64,000 nt of DNA from JAGXTF01 sp044224315 (GTDB taxonomy: Bacteria > Bacteroidota > Bacteroidia > NS11-12g > UBA955): positions 992,001-1,056,000 of the forward strand of contig JBGAKR010000001.1 of assembly GCA_044224315.1 (NCBI GenBank). Reading direction: 5' to 3'. The notes under the pieces are model-generated. The model saw nothing but the letters and a program-made list of their open reading frames with translations. It did no database searches and was not told the DNA's origin. The position numbers and the translations under genes are program-made. This document shows, one piece after another, positions 27,461-35,770 of this stretch (within the stretch, counting starts at the first letter, position 1; the number at the start of each line of letters is the position of its first letter).

Positions 27461-29797
27461 TTAGCGTCGTATCAATGCTCCGGTTTCCTTTTCAAATGCA
27501 GCAATCAATTGCTCCATGGCCTTATCTGCATCGGCATCGGTAAGCGTACTCTCGGGGTTGCCCAGGTAAAATGCCACAGCTACCGATTTTTTGCCCTCTG
27601 GCAAGGGTTTGCCCTCAAATACATCAAACACTTTATTGCCCTGTAAAATTGCAATTTTTTGCGCATTTACCACTTTTTCTATCTGCGAATATGTAACATT
27701 TTTATCCAGCACCAGGCTCAAATCGCGGCGCATGTAGGGGAAACGCGGAGGCTCTATTACCTTAAATCCTTCGGGTTTGCCCAGCTGCAGTACCTGTGCC
27801 CATTGTACTTCGGCATACCAGAAATCTCCCTCCAAATCGTGGATTTTCAAATCGCGCTTGGATACCTGGGTAATGTTGCAAACCGCCTCGGCATTGCCTG
27901 CAAAACCCACGGCTGCCACCAAATTACTCACCTGGCGCTTTACAAAAAAGTAGTCCATATCCTGCTGTTTTTGCTCCCAGCTTTCTTCCGTTTGGGCGCC
28001 ACCGGCCAATATTCCCAGCATGCGGGTTTCGGCAAATCCGGCACCATCCTTGGCATACACATTGCCAAATTCAAAAAAGCGGATGTTTTCGTTTTTGCGG
28101 TTGCGATTGTATGCCGCATTCTGCAACAAGCCGGGCAGCAAAGACCCGCGCATGTACTGCAAATCCGAACTCAGCGGGTTGCTCACCTCTACCAGTTTTG
28201 CTACCGCTTCTGGCTGGTAATACTCGGCGCTGCTCAGGCTGTTGTTATTGGCCTCAAAAAAGCCGTTGGCCACCAAAAAATCGCGGCCTTTGTTTTCAAT
28301 CTGTCTCAGTTTAAAACCCTCAAATACCGGCAGGGTGGCGCGCATTTTGCCCGACATCGGAATCTGGTCGTACCCATATATCCGCATCACTTCTTCGTAC
28401 AAATCCACGGTTTCATGCACATCGTTTCGCCAGCTGGGTATGGCTACTTCCAGGGTTTGTGCCTGGGCTTGCACCCCAAAACCCAAATCATCCAATATTT
28501 CAGCTGCTTTTTCGGCCGCAATTTCATGACCCGCAAAGGCATTTAATCGGTTCAGGTCTAACACCAGTTTTTTGGGTACAAAGGGGCTGGGGTACAGGTC
28601 GTTTTTACCCACCACTTTACCCCCTGCAACCTGCATTATCAGGCTGGCCACGCGGGCTGCAGCCAGTTCGCATATCTCTACATCGGTACCACGTTCAAAC
28701 CTGAAACTGGCATCGGTATTCAATCCATGGGCCCGGGCGGTTTTGCGCACCAATCCGGCATAGAAATGGGCCGATTCTATCAAAATGCGGGTGGTATTTT
28801 CGGTCACTGCCGCATCCAATCCGCCCATTACACCGGCAAATGCAATGGGTCCGCTGGCATCGGCAATCACCAGTTCGCCACCCTTGCAGGTTCTTTCAAT
28901 TTTATCCAGGGTGGTAAATTTTTCACCCGCCACCGCCAGGCGTACGCCAATAGCATTGCCCTGCAGTTTGTCTGCATCAAAGGCGTGTATGGGTTGGCCC
29001 AGCTCGTGCAGTGCGTAGTTGGTAGCATCTACCAGTATATTCTTGGGCTCTATGCCTATGGCCCTCAATCGGTTTTGCATCCAATCGGGCGAGGGCAGGG
29101 TTTTTACATTTTTAACTTCCAGGCCTATGTACCGCTGGCATATTTCAGGGTTCTCAATGGCCAGGTTCCAGTTTCCTGTAGCTGGCAAAGCCACATCGGG
29201 CTGGGGTTTTACTACATGGGTGCCAAAAAGTGCAGCCACATCGCGGGCCACACCCAGGTGCGAGGCGGCATCGCCACGGTTTGCGGTAAGCCCTATTTCC
29301 AGTACCTCATCGCTTACCACTTTAAAATATTCGGCAGCGGGTTTGCCCACAGGCGCTTCATGCGGTAGTACCAAAATGCCCTCGTGCGAAGTACCAATGC
29401 CCATTTCATCTTCAGCGCATATCATACCCCGGCTTATTTCACCCCTTATTTTGGCTTCACCTATGGTAAAACTGCCTTTGCCGGGCACCGTAACCTCAGT
29501 ACCCACGGTGGCTACCACCACTTTTTGTCCGGCGGTAACATTGGGGGCCCCGCAAACTATGGGTTGCAATTCGCCCAGCCCAATATCCACTTTGGTAATA
29601 CTGAGTTTATCTGCATTGGGGTGTTTTTCGCAGGCCATAACATGCCCGATCACAAAGCCCTTCAGCCCGCCCTTTACGGTTTCCCAGGCATCCAGGTGTT
29701 CTACTTCCAAACCCGATACACTCAGTCGGTCCGCAATCTCCTGCGCACTTGCGTCCACCTTCACCAGGTCTCTTAGCCAATTTACCGAAATCAACAT
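27461..29797 (-). CDS. pheT: Phenylalanine-tRNA ligase beta subunit
   Basis: This 778-aa protein charges tRNA-Phe together with PheS, which is not in the window. The domains appear in the usual order. The N-terminal start is MLISVNWLRDLVKVD. The EMAP/tRNA-binding region follows (GLKGFVIGHVMACEKHPNAD), then B3/B4 (GLTANRGDAASHLGVARDVA), B5 (DLYEEVMRIYGYDQIP), and a C-terminal FDX-ACB domain (RFPYMRRDLSLVLDKNVTY). It is the first gene of the minus-strand block. A TATCTTTG box lies a few bases upstream of its ATG. Confidence 0.96.
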   Translation of the reverse strand: MLISVNWLRDLVKVDASAQEIADRLSVSGLEVEHLDAWETVKGGLKGFVIGHVMACEKHPNADKLSITKVDIGLGELQPIVCGAPNVTAGQKVVVATVGTEVTVPGKGSFTIGEAKIRGEISRGMICAEDEMGIGTSHEGILVLPHEAPVGKPAAEYFKVVSDEVLEIGLTANRGDAASHLGVARDVAALFGTHVVKPQPDVALPATGNWNLAIENPEICQRYIGLEVKNVKTLPSPDWMQNRLRAIGIEPKNILVDATNYALHELGQPIHAFDADKLQGNAIGVRLAVAGEKFTTLDKIERTCKGGELVIADASGPIAFAGVMGGLDAAVTENTTRILIESAHFYAGLVRKTARAHGLNTDASFRFERGTDVEICELAAARVASLIMQVAGGKVVGKNDLYPSPFVPKKLVLDLNRLNAFAGHEIAAEKAAEILDDLGFGVQAQAQTLEVAIPSWRNDVHETVDLYEEVMRIYGYDQIPMSGKMRATLPVFEGFKLRQIENKGRDFLVANGFFEANNNSLSSAEYYQPEAVAKLVEVSNPLSSDLQYMRGSLLPGLLQNAAYNRNRKNENIRFFEFGNVYAKDGAGFAETRMLGILAGGAQTEESWEQKQQDMDYFFVKRQVSNLVAAVGFAGNAEAVCNITQVSKRDLKIHDLEGDFWYAEVQWAQVLQLGKPEGFKVIEPPRFPYMRRDLSLVLDKNVTYSQIEKVVNAQKIAILQGNKVFDVFEGKPLPEGKKSVAVAFYLGNPESTLTDADADKAMEQLIAAFEKETGALIRR

Positions 29798-29804
29798 GAA
29801 GCAG

Positions 29805-29812
29805 CAAAGATA
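29805..29812 (-). promoter_or_regulatory. pheT promoter -7 box
   Basis: On the minus strand TATCTTTG matches TAnnTTTG and ends eight bases before the pheT ATG. The spacer and -33 positions upstream are filled by a tandem heptamer repeat, so no clear TTTG box is present. Confidence 0.55.
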
Positions 29813-29840
29813 AGTTAGAAGTTAGAAGTTAGAAGTTAGG
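29812..29840. repeat. Tandem heptamer AAGTTAG, four copies
   Basis: AAGTTAG is repeated four times head to tail from 29812, followed by a degenerate GAGTTG. The array directly abuts the pheT promoter box on its upstream side. Related AGTTTATAGTG-type words continue to about 29930. Confidence 0.75.
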
Positions 29841-30003
29841 AGTTGAGACCGCCATATTTTTAACGGGGGGAGAAGAGTTGGAAGCCAGTTTGTAGTTGAC
29901 AGTTTATAGTGTATAGTGTACAGTTAAGAATGTGACTTATATTGCTGCGGGTTTGGATTAAGCCAGCATATAATTCATGATTGGTTACGAACACATTTAT
30001 TCT

Positions 30004-30453
30004 TCATTCCCTTTTCTGTTTCTTCATTAACGGATTTTCTTTCCAACCCTGAGCTGGAGGAGGCATAAGTTCGTAGGGAATTGTATCATAATACCACGTA
30101 GGTATCAAAGTCTGAAGGTCATGTTGTACAATGTCATTAAGTCTATCGTCACAAGATTTATAAATTAAATATATTTTATTAGTGTCTATTTTTTCTTCAT
30201 TAAAAGATATTCTGCCTTTTTTCCAACTTCCATTTAAATAATGGTAGTAATAATACGACTTTAAAGTATTAGCCGTATTGGAATGAACATCTAGCGTGAG
30301 TTTTCCAGCAGTATAGTACATACATTTTTTTGAACTTTTGTAGTTTCTATAACCAAAGTAAAAAACCGAAAGTAAAAAAAGTGCCATAAGAATTATGTCT
30401 ATGTTTTTTCTAATCATTGAAAAGCTAAATCTACTTAGTTTCATATATCCCAA
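30004..30453 (-). CDS. Hypothetical single-pass membrane protein
   Basis: The 149-aa protein has one N-terminal membrane helix (IILMALFLLSVFYFGYRNY). A polar extracytoplasmic domain follows, rich in Tyr and Lys, ending in a Pro-rich segment (PPPAQGWKENPLMKKQKRE). I recognise no family. A start at the second Met (MKLSRF) is equally possible. It sits at the end of the array of duplicated units and downstream of element copy A, so it occupies the place where a third 187-aa paralogue would be expected. Confidence 0.55.
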   Translation of the reverse strand: MGYMKLSRFSFSMIRKNIDIILMALFLLSVFYFGYRNYKSSKKCMYYTAGKLTLDVHSNTANTLKSYYYYHYLNGSWKKGRISFNEEKIDTNKIYLIYKSCDDRLNDIVQHDLQTLIPTWYYDTIPYELMPPPAQGWKENPLMKKQKRE

Positions 30454-30541
30454 TATTCGTCACACTGTGATTCAACAAGATGGTGGATTCTTAACCACTC
30501 ATTGGTCTTCCACCCAGCCCATCCAATCCCCCACGCCTCCC

Positions 30542-30587
30542 GCGGTTCGGTCTTTTGCGATGGAAAGCAGCCCGGCGTTCCAACCGC
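30542..30587. repeat. Hairpin element, copy A
   Basis: This 46-base element opens with GCGGTT and closes with AACCGC, and similar A/T-rich sequence follows for about 100 bases. It is one of three copies spaced 813-814 bases apart. In this copy the inner arm has changed (GCGTTCC). On the minus strand it lies about 90 bases upstream of the 149-aa gene. Confidence 0.7.
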
Positions 30588-30691
30588 TTTATAATATCCA
30601 TAATGTTTAATTTCATTCCCATTATTACCTCAAACAACCTTAATTTATCACTTCTAAAGTAGTTGTTTTAACCCTTTTTTCCAACTGTACA

Positions 30692-31255
30692 TTACTTGCT
30701 TGCTCCACGACTCGCTTCCCCTTTTTGGGACATCGAAACTTCCTTCAAGTCAAAACCAAAGTCTAAGTTTGGAGTTTTAAAAACGGCACCTACTAATTCA
30801 TTATTATAAATTTCAACAAATGAATCTTCCGATAATTGGATGAACTCTCCATTAATACTTGGATCTGCAGTGAGTCTTAAAATTCGCTTGTCGGAATCAA
30901 AAATAATTCTTGGGTTGATAATTAAACACTCAACCTCATTATCTTCAGATGTAAAAAATAGTTGATTGCTTTTTCCAGACAGCAGATCCATATGTTCAAA
31001 GCCTCCAAACTCTACTCTTTTTAAATCAATACGGCCATCAAAGCTTATTAGCTTATAATCATATGCGTGTAATACAAAATCATCAGCTATGTATAAAATA
31101 TGTTTCCTTTCAATATCATATTTTTCACCATCAAAAATATCATGACAACACTTATTGCACTCAATCCAAACAGAGCTATATAAATAGTCAATAAGAATTT
31201 CGTGTCTATTGCCCGTCAGAATGTTTGTTTCCTTGGTATCCAAAAATACTTTCAT
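30692..31255 (-). CDS. Hypothetical 187-aa protein, paralogue 1
   Basis: This soluble, acidic 187-aa protein has no signal peptide and no family I recognise. Shared blocks with paralogue 2 include KETNILTG, RHEILID, SVWIECNK, LKRVEFG, EIYNNELVG and FKTPNLDFG. By eye about seven in ten residues agree, and both proteins are exactly the same length. Tandem copies of a small soluble protein in an orphan-gene patch resemble immunity-gene arrays, but no cognate toxin is adjacent. Where paralogue 2 has a TAAATTTG promoter box upstream, this copy has TAAAAATG, so its own promoter may be weakened. Confidence 0.65.
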   Translation of the reverse strand: MKVFLDTKETNILTGNRHEILIDYLYSSVWIECNKCCHDIFDGEKYDIERKHILYIADDFVLHAYDYKLISFDGRIDLKRVEFGGFEHMDLLSGKSNQLFFTSEDNEVECLIINPRIIFDSDKRILRLTADPSINGEFIQLSEDSFVEIYNNELVGAVFKTPNLDFGFDLKEVSMSQKGEASRGASK

Positions 31256-31354
31256 ATCACATTTTTACATAAATCATAGCCCTAAATTAGATTAAATAAT
31301 AATATGCCCTCCCCATTTGTATACCTCCCACACATCAAATAGCTCACCCCTCCC

Positions 31355-31400
31355 GCGGTTCGGTCTTGTGCGGTGGAGAGCAGCCCGGCGGAACAACCGC
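31355..31400. repeat. Hairpin element, copy B
   Basis: This is the second copy of the 46-base element, beginning GCGGTTCGGTC and ending AACCGC. It lies between the two 187-aa genes. The matching flanks run to about 31505 and include TTTAATTTCATTCCAA and a run near the end of paralogue 2. Confidence 0.75.
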
Positions 31401-31505
31401 TTTGTATTATTCATATCGTTTAATTTCATTCCAATTTCTAATTTAAACAACCGTAAGTTTATCGCATCGTAAATAGATATTTTAACCCATTTTTACAACT
31501 CTTTA

Positions 31506-32069
31506 TTACCTGCTTGTTCCACTGCCAGCTTGCCCTTCTTGTGACAGCGAAACGCCTTTTAAGTCAATACCGAAGTCTAAATTTGGGGTTTTAAATACTA
31601 CTCCAACTAACTCATTATTATAAATTTCAACAAATGCATCCTCTGTTAATTGGATAAAATCTCGATAAACACTTGAATCTGCAGTGATTCTTAAAATTTG
31701 TTTCTCCGAATCCCAAATAATTCTTGGGTTGTTTATATAACAATCATCCTCAAAATCTTCTGATGTGAAAATTAGTTGATTATCCTTGCCGAACAGCAGA
31801 TCCATATATTCAAAGACTCCAAACTCCACTCTCTTTAAATCAAAACGGCCCTCAAAACTTATTAGCTTAAAGTCAAATCCATTTAATAAAAATTCATCAA
31901 CTATGTAGAATATACGCTTCCTTCCAAATTCATATTTTCCCCTATCAAAAATATCACAACAAATCTTATTGCACTCAATCCAAACAGAACCATACAGATT
32001 GTCAATAAGTATTTCGTGTCTTTTCCCAGTCAGAATGTTTGTTTCTTTGGCATCCATAAATACTTTCAT
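31506..32069 (-). CDS. Hypothetical 187-aa protein, paralogue 2
   Basis: This is a tandem paralogue of the neighbouring 187-aa gene, with the same length and the conserved blocks KETNILTG, RHEILID, SVWIECNK, LKRVEF, EIYNNELVG and FKTPNLDFG. No membrane segment, signal peptide or catalytic motif is visible. Its start is the ATG at 32069; a TAAATTTG box lies five bases upstream on the minus strand, so the mRNA may have almost no leader. The gene-to-gene period is 814 bases, equal to the period of the hairpin elements. The whole unit was therefore duplicated. Confidence 0.65.
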   Translation of the reverse strand: MKVFMDAKETNILTGKRHEILIDNLYGSVWIECNKICCDIFDRGKYEFGRKRIFYIVDEFLLNGFDFKLISFEGRFDLKRVEFGVFEYMDLLFGKDNQLIFTSEDFEDDCYINNPRIIWDSEKQILRITADSSVYRDFIQLTEDAFVEIYNNELVGVVFKTPNLDFGIDLKGVSLSQEGQAGSGTSR

Positions 32070-32073
32070 ATCA

Positions 32074-32081
32074 CAAATTTA
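32074..32081 (-). promoter_or_regulatory. Promoter -7 box of 187-aa paralogue 2
   Basis: On the minus strand TAAATTTG matches TAnnTTTG and lies five bases before the ATG at 32069. The equivalent place before paralogue 1 reads TAAAAATG and no longer fits the consensus. Confidence 0.5.
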
Positions 32082-32168
32082 CATAAATCATAGCCCTACT
32101 TTGAATTAAAGAATAATTGCCTTCCCCATTTGTACAACCCCAAACCCATCAAATACCCCAGCACTCCC

Positions 32169-32214
32169 GCGGTTCGGTCTTGTGCGGTGGAAAGCAGCCC
32201 GGCGGACCAACCGC
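32169..32214. repeat. Hairpin element, copy C (best conserved)
   Basis: GCGGTTCGGTC at the left pairs with GACCAACCGC at the right, giving ten base pairs with one bulged C around about 25 bases. It is about 100 bases upstream of paralogue 2 on the minus strand. Homology with copies A and B continues to about 32290. The rest of the 32070-32584 gap holds the palindromes at 32328-32365 and no convincing gene. Confidence 0.75.
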
Positions 32215-32327
32215 TTTGTATGATTCATATCCTTTAATTTCATTCCAATTATAACTTTAAACAACCTTGAAATTATCACTTCGAAAATAGCATTTGTCGC
32301 GAATATTTCAAAACATAACAGGAAAAC

Positions 32328-32365
32328 GTTGGGGCCCAACCGTAGGGGTCGGTCGCGACCGACCC
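32328..32365. repeat. Paired palindromes (REP-like)
   Basis: GTTGGGGCCCAAC at 32328-32340 is an odd palindrome. Five bases later GGGTCGGTCGCGACCGACCC at 32346-32365 is a perfect 20-base palindrome. A related copy lies at 33286-33310. The sequence looks like a REP-type intergenic repeat. Confidence 0.7.
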
Positions 32366-32584
32366 TTACAGGTTTGGAAAACGGATTTTTTACAAAACAC
32401 CTGGCCGAGGAGCCGGTTGAGTCGTTTTCTCATTAGAAATCCAAGCGGGTTCAATGTGATTGGCCCACCAAGATTAAGTCCATCACCCAAAGCTAATCTG
32501 ATAGATTGGAATGCCATGCCCTAATGCAAGTGACCCTCCAATATAGTGAAAAGAAAATTGGGTTGATTCTAATTTTACAGTACA

Positions 32585-33040
32585 CTATTTTTTAAAATGC
32601 CAAATCAGACAATTCAGAGTCCCCAAATTTAGATAATAATATTTAAATAATAAATTATTAGAATCTTCATATAAAATATTAAAATATGAATAGTATTTGC
32701 CTTTATCTTCAGACAAAGAACTATCTCCATTGATTCCTCCATATTCAATATTAAGTATACTATTTTTTCGAGAATAGGCATATTCCATATAAATATGAAA
32801 ATCCAATATTTGCTTATTATCGGTATCAAAATAGATTGAGTCTTTGGTAAGCTGAAAGTGGGTAGATTCTATTCCCTGCTGTTTGATTTTCGAAATTACG
32901 TCAATAGCTCGTTTAAAATTGTCTCTTTGACCACATGTGGCGTCTGGATAAATATCATACAACGTCCATACATTTTTATTCTGCTTAGTACAGCCAAATA
33001 GAAAAATTATCAATATTACATTCAAAATATATTTTTTCAT
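32585..33040 (-). CDS. Hypothetical lipoprotein
   Basis: The 151-aa protein has a clear lipoprotein signal (VILIIFLFGC), so it is probably anchored in the outer or inner membrane. The mature part has no motif I recognise and is rich in Tyr, Asn and Ser. Base composition is very A/T-rich compared with the core genes. It lies in the orphan-gene patch beside the duplicated unit. Confidence 0.6.
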   Translation of the reverse strand: MKKYILNVILIIFLFGCTKQNKNVWTLYDIYPDATCGQRDNFKRAIDVISKIKQQGIESTHFQLTKDSIYFDTDNKQILDFHIYMEYAYSRKNSILNIEYGGINGDSSLSEDKGKYYSYFNILYEDSNNLLFKYYYLNLGTLNCLIWHFKK

Positions 33041-33285
33041 TTATTCCAATCTTGCTCTTATACAAGTAAATGCATAATTCTGCTTTTATAATAGTTAATA
33101 TAATATTGCGGCAATTTAGGAAGTATGGGTTTAAAATACAAATAGATTTGAATACATTGGTCTGCTCAGCTCAAAGGCCCCACTCAAGGCCGAACCAAGG
33201 CAATGAGGGCAATTCATGTACAATTGAAACGCTAACAGTCCACATTAAAACACATTGCAACGCAAAAACACCAAACCAGCAGGGA

Positions 33286-33310
33286 TCGGTCGCGACCAAC
33301 CTCTACAGGT
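33286..33310. repeat. Second copy of the GGTCGCGACC repeat
   Basis: GGTCGCGACC at 33288-33297 is palindromic. The shared context (TCGGTCGCGACC, then ACC and TACAGGTTT) matches the copy at 32347-32375, but the outer arms have diverged. It lies in the 276-base gap between the lipoprotein and the membrane-protein gene, which otherwise shows nothing. Confidence 0.6.
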
Positions 33311-33316
33311 TTATCT

Positions 33317-34177
33317 TCACCCCACAATAGCCGCCACACTTAAATCGGTGATCAAAATATTTTTAGCAAGCTTTTCTTTTTCCACGTATTTCAGGGTTTC
33401 TTTTTTCTTCTCTTTTTCCAGTTTGCCTTTGTGTAAGGTTAGAATTCCATTGCGTTTGCAATTCTCACAATAGCTCATTTCCACTTTATAAACATCTGCA
33501 TTTAAATCAATTCCATTGCTGGCAGCTGGCAATTTCTCCCATTTGGGATAGTCGCGCATTTCGGTGCAATCGCCCCTTTGGTTGATTTCTGAAAGGCTGT
33601 TTTCGGCAGGTATATCGTGCAAATAAAAATCTTTTTCTTTGTTAAATTGATTGCAATTTTCGCAGTACTCATCGCGCGAAAAAGTGGCGGCAAACAACAT
33701 GGGCAAACCTATACACAGCAGCATTTCGCCCCCCGCAAATACCCACATTCCCATGCCTGAAACTTCAATTTTAGAGGACGATGTAAATTTGCCTATTCCG
33801 AAAGAATAACTGTCTAAATAAAAACTGATTTTTTGAAGCGTATAGGAAATATCAGGTAATTTTTTCCAAAAATGGTAATGGTTTACAATAAACGCCCAGG
33901 ATGTGTACCATCCCACCAAACAAATTATGAATCCCAGGCCATATTTAATCCATTTGTTTCTTACATGGCCCATTTTTACCAGCATGATAATTCCCCCACT
34001 TAAACCCAACAAAATGGTAATAGCAAAAATGAGTAAATCCAGAATAATAAACGAACTCAATTTACACAAATACGCATAAGCAATACCGCTTAACACCGCC
34101 AGTCCAATTGCCAATACAAAGGCCAGCAGGGTTTTTGCAGGATTAAATTTATCCGAAGGTTTGTAAGTTTCTACCAT
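33317..34177 (-). CDS. Hypothetical multi-pass membrane protein with CxxC pairs
   Basis: I start it at the ATG at 34177 (MVETYKPSDKF, 286 aa). A 32-codon extension to 34273 is open but Cys-rich and unlike a signal. About four membrane helices are visible (LLAFVLAIGLAVLSGIAYAY, FIILDLLIFAITILLGLSGG, YGLGFIICLVGWYTSWAFIV, GMWVFAGGEMLLCIGLPMLF). A cytoplasmic or periplasmic tail follows with CENC twice (CENCNQFN and CENCKRNG), a possible zinc site, and a Lys/Glu-rich helix. No family is recognised. Confidence 0.6.
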   Translation of the reverse strand: MVETYKPSDKFNPAKTLLAFVLAIGLAVLSGIAYAYLCKLSSFIILDLLIFAITILLGLSGGIIMLVKMGHVRNKWIKYGLGFIICLVGWYTSWAFIVNHYHFWKKLPDISYTLQKISFYLDSYSFGIGKFTSSSKIEVSGMGMWVFAGGEMLLCIGLPMLFAATFSRDEYCENCNQFNKEKDFYLHDIPAENSLSEINQRGDCTEMRDYPKWEKLPAASNGIDLNADVYKVEMSYCENCKRNGILTLHKGKLEKEKKKETLKYVEKEKLAKNILITDLSVAAIVG

Positions 34178-34290
34178 TTTTATTTGTTTATAGCAATACT
34201 CTGAAAATAAATTTAATTCGCCAAATAATGCTATACATTTTCGATTAATAGAGCAGCAAACCCAAGAACCCATAATTAATCATAAGAGCT

Positions 34291-34298
34291 TATATTTG
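34291..34298 (+). promoter_or_regulatory. Promoter -7 box of PAP2-like gene (leaderless start)
   Basis: TATATTTG matches TAnnTTTG and ends four bases before the ATG at 34303. Transcription would begin at or next to the start codon. Confidence 0.5.
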
Positions 34299-34302
34299 CC
34301 GC

Positions 34303-34878
34303 ATGCGCTTTGTTTTCAATGCCATTTCCTACCTGTTTTTTCCGGGCACCTTGGCCATAGCCGGGTATTATGCCATACTGGTTTATGAGGGCAAAACACC
34401 CACCCTGGATTTGCTTTGGATGCCGGCCACCTTTTTTCTAATTGCCCCGGTTTTGGTGCTGTTTTTATTCTTAAAAACCAAACTGATTTCGGATATCCAT
34501 GTAACTGACCGCAAACAACGTTCACTTTCATACCCCATTGCCATTGGTTTTGCACTGTTGTACGTGGTAATGTCGCGCGGGGAAAGCTGGCTGTGGTGGC
34601 ATTGGGGTGCGGCCGTACTTTTTACCCTGTTTTTTTTACTGGTAATTAATCTAAGCCTCATGAAAGCCAGCGCCCATATGGCTGGTACTTCGGGCTTTCT
34701 GATTTTAACCCTATTGGCTTATACCAAAGGCGAATCGTTTTCCTGGGTAATAACGGCACTTATAATCTGTGCCCTGGTGTACCTTGCCCGCAAAGGACTA
34801 CAAGCCCATACCCACTTAGAACTCTGGACCGGATTTACCATCGGACTGGTGGTATCCTACCTGGTTTTTTGGTTTTAA
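34303..34878 (+). CDS. PAP2-superfamily-like membrane protein
   Basis: The 191-aa protein has about five to six membrane helices. The end of the chain contains KASAHMAGTSGF and later ARKGLQAHTHLELWTGFTIG. These resemble the last two PAP2 phosphatase motifs (SGH-like and SRxxxxxHxxxD). The acid-phosphatase residues are incomplete, so activity is doubtful. It stands alone after the orphan-gene patch, with its own promoter box. Confidence 0.6.
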   Translation: MRFVFNAISYLFFPGTLAIAGYYAILVYEGKTPTLDLLWMPATFFLIAPVLVLFLFLKTKLISDIHVTDRKQRSLSYPIAIGFALLYVVMSRGESWLWWHWGAAVLFTLFFLLVINLSLMKASAHMAGTSGFLILTLLAYTKGESFSWVITALIICALVYLARKGLQAHTHLELWTGFTIGLVVSYLVFWF

Positions 34879-34963
34879 GTCCCTGGTTTTTCATCCTTTT
34901 GTCAAATAAAACGCCTGTTTACCTCATATTTGGGGGGCGGGGTCTGCCAAATGGTTTTATCAT

Positions 34964-34971
34964 TACCTTTG
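34964..34971 (+). promoter_or_regulatory. Promoter -7 box of enoyl-CoA hydratase gene
   Basis: TACCTTTG matches TAnnTTTG and lies 13 bases before the ATG at 34985. No convincing TTTG box is found at the usual distance. Confidence 0.45.
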
Positions 34972-34984
34972 TAACATTCAGACC

Positions 34985-35767
34985 ATGAGTGAAAGCAGTG
35001 TACTCTATGAGAAAGACGGAAATGTAGCGCGGATAACGCTAAACCGACCCGATGTTTTCAATGCCTTTAACGACGAGCAAAGCTACGGATTGCAGGATGC
35101 CCTGAAACAGGCCACCCGCGATGCAGAAGTACGTGTGGTGGTGCTTACCGGAAACGGAAAAGCATTTTGCAGCGGACAAGACCTGAAAGCCATTGCCGAT
35201 AGCAAAAACCGCAGCCTTAGCGATAGTTTATACAAACGCTACAACCCCATAATCAAAGCCATGCGCGATATGCCCAAGCCCATCATCTGCCGCCTGAACG
35301 GGGTAGCTGCGGGTGCAGGTGCATCCTTGGCCCTGGCCTGCGATTTTATTATTGCCGCCGAAAATGCTTCCCTGATAGAAGTATTTATCAATGTGGGCCT
35401 GGTGCCCGATAGTGGAAGCAGCTATTTTTTACCCCGCAGCATTTCGCCCGCCCGCGCTTTTGAACTGGCTACCATGGCCAGCAAAGTTAGCGCCCAGCAA
35501 GCCCTAGAGTGGGGTATGATTAACCGCGTGGTGCCCGCCGAAAACCTGGATGAAGAGGTAAACAAAGTGGTGGATTATTACAAAAATGCCCCCACCATGG
35601 CAGTTGGAATGATTAAAAAAATGCTGAACAAAGCCACTTATTCCGATTTGGACACCATGCTGCAATACGAGGCCTGGTGCCAGGAAATTGCAGGCCGTAG
35701 CGGCGATTACAAAGAGGGAGTAAGTGCATTTAACGAAAAACGCAAACCCGAATTCAAAGGAAATTAA
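34985..35767 (+). CDS. paaG: Enoyl-CoA hydratase/isomerase, PaaG-like
   Basis: This 260-aa crotonase-fold enzyme has oxyanion-hole segments GKAFCSGQDLKAIAD and NGVAAGAGASLALACDF. The following INVGLVPDSGSSYFLPR carries Asp rather than Glu at the second acid. This pattern is typical of PaaG, the ring-1,2-epoxyphenylacetyl-CoA isomerase of phenylacetate breakdown. No other paa gene is in the window, so a general fatty-acyl role cannot be excluded. The following protease gene starts four bases after its stop. Confidence 0.8.
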   Translation: MSESSVLYEKDGNVARITLNRPDVFNAFNDEQSYGLQDALKQATRDAEVRVVVLTGNGKAFCSGQDLKAIADSKNRSLSDSLYKRYNPIIKAMRDMPKPIICRLNGVAAGAGASLALACDFIIAAENASLIEVFINVGLVPDSGSSYFLPRSISPARAFELATMASKVSAQQALEWGMINRVVPAENLDEEVNKVVDYYKNAPTMAVGMIKKMLNKATYSDLDTMLQYEAWCQEIAGRSGDYKEGVSAFNEKRKPEFKGN

Positions 35768-35770
35768 GGG

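Noticed and set aside
27659..29813. Long plus-strand frames opposite pheT
   Set aside because: Antisense shadows of a fully conserved PheT.
29812..29935. CRISPR-like array
   Set aside because: The repeats are contiguous heptamers without spacers.
30542..32214. Integron attC sites
   Set aside because: The outer arms hold GCGGTT/AACCGC but not the required core and inverse-core layout, and no integrase is present.
32106..32524. Short frames on both strands across the palindromes and hairpin copy C
   Set aside because: They run through repeat sequence and the homologous copies do not keep the frame.
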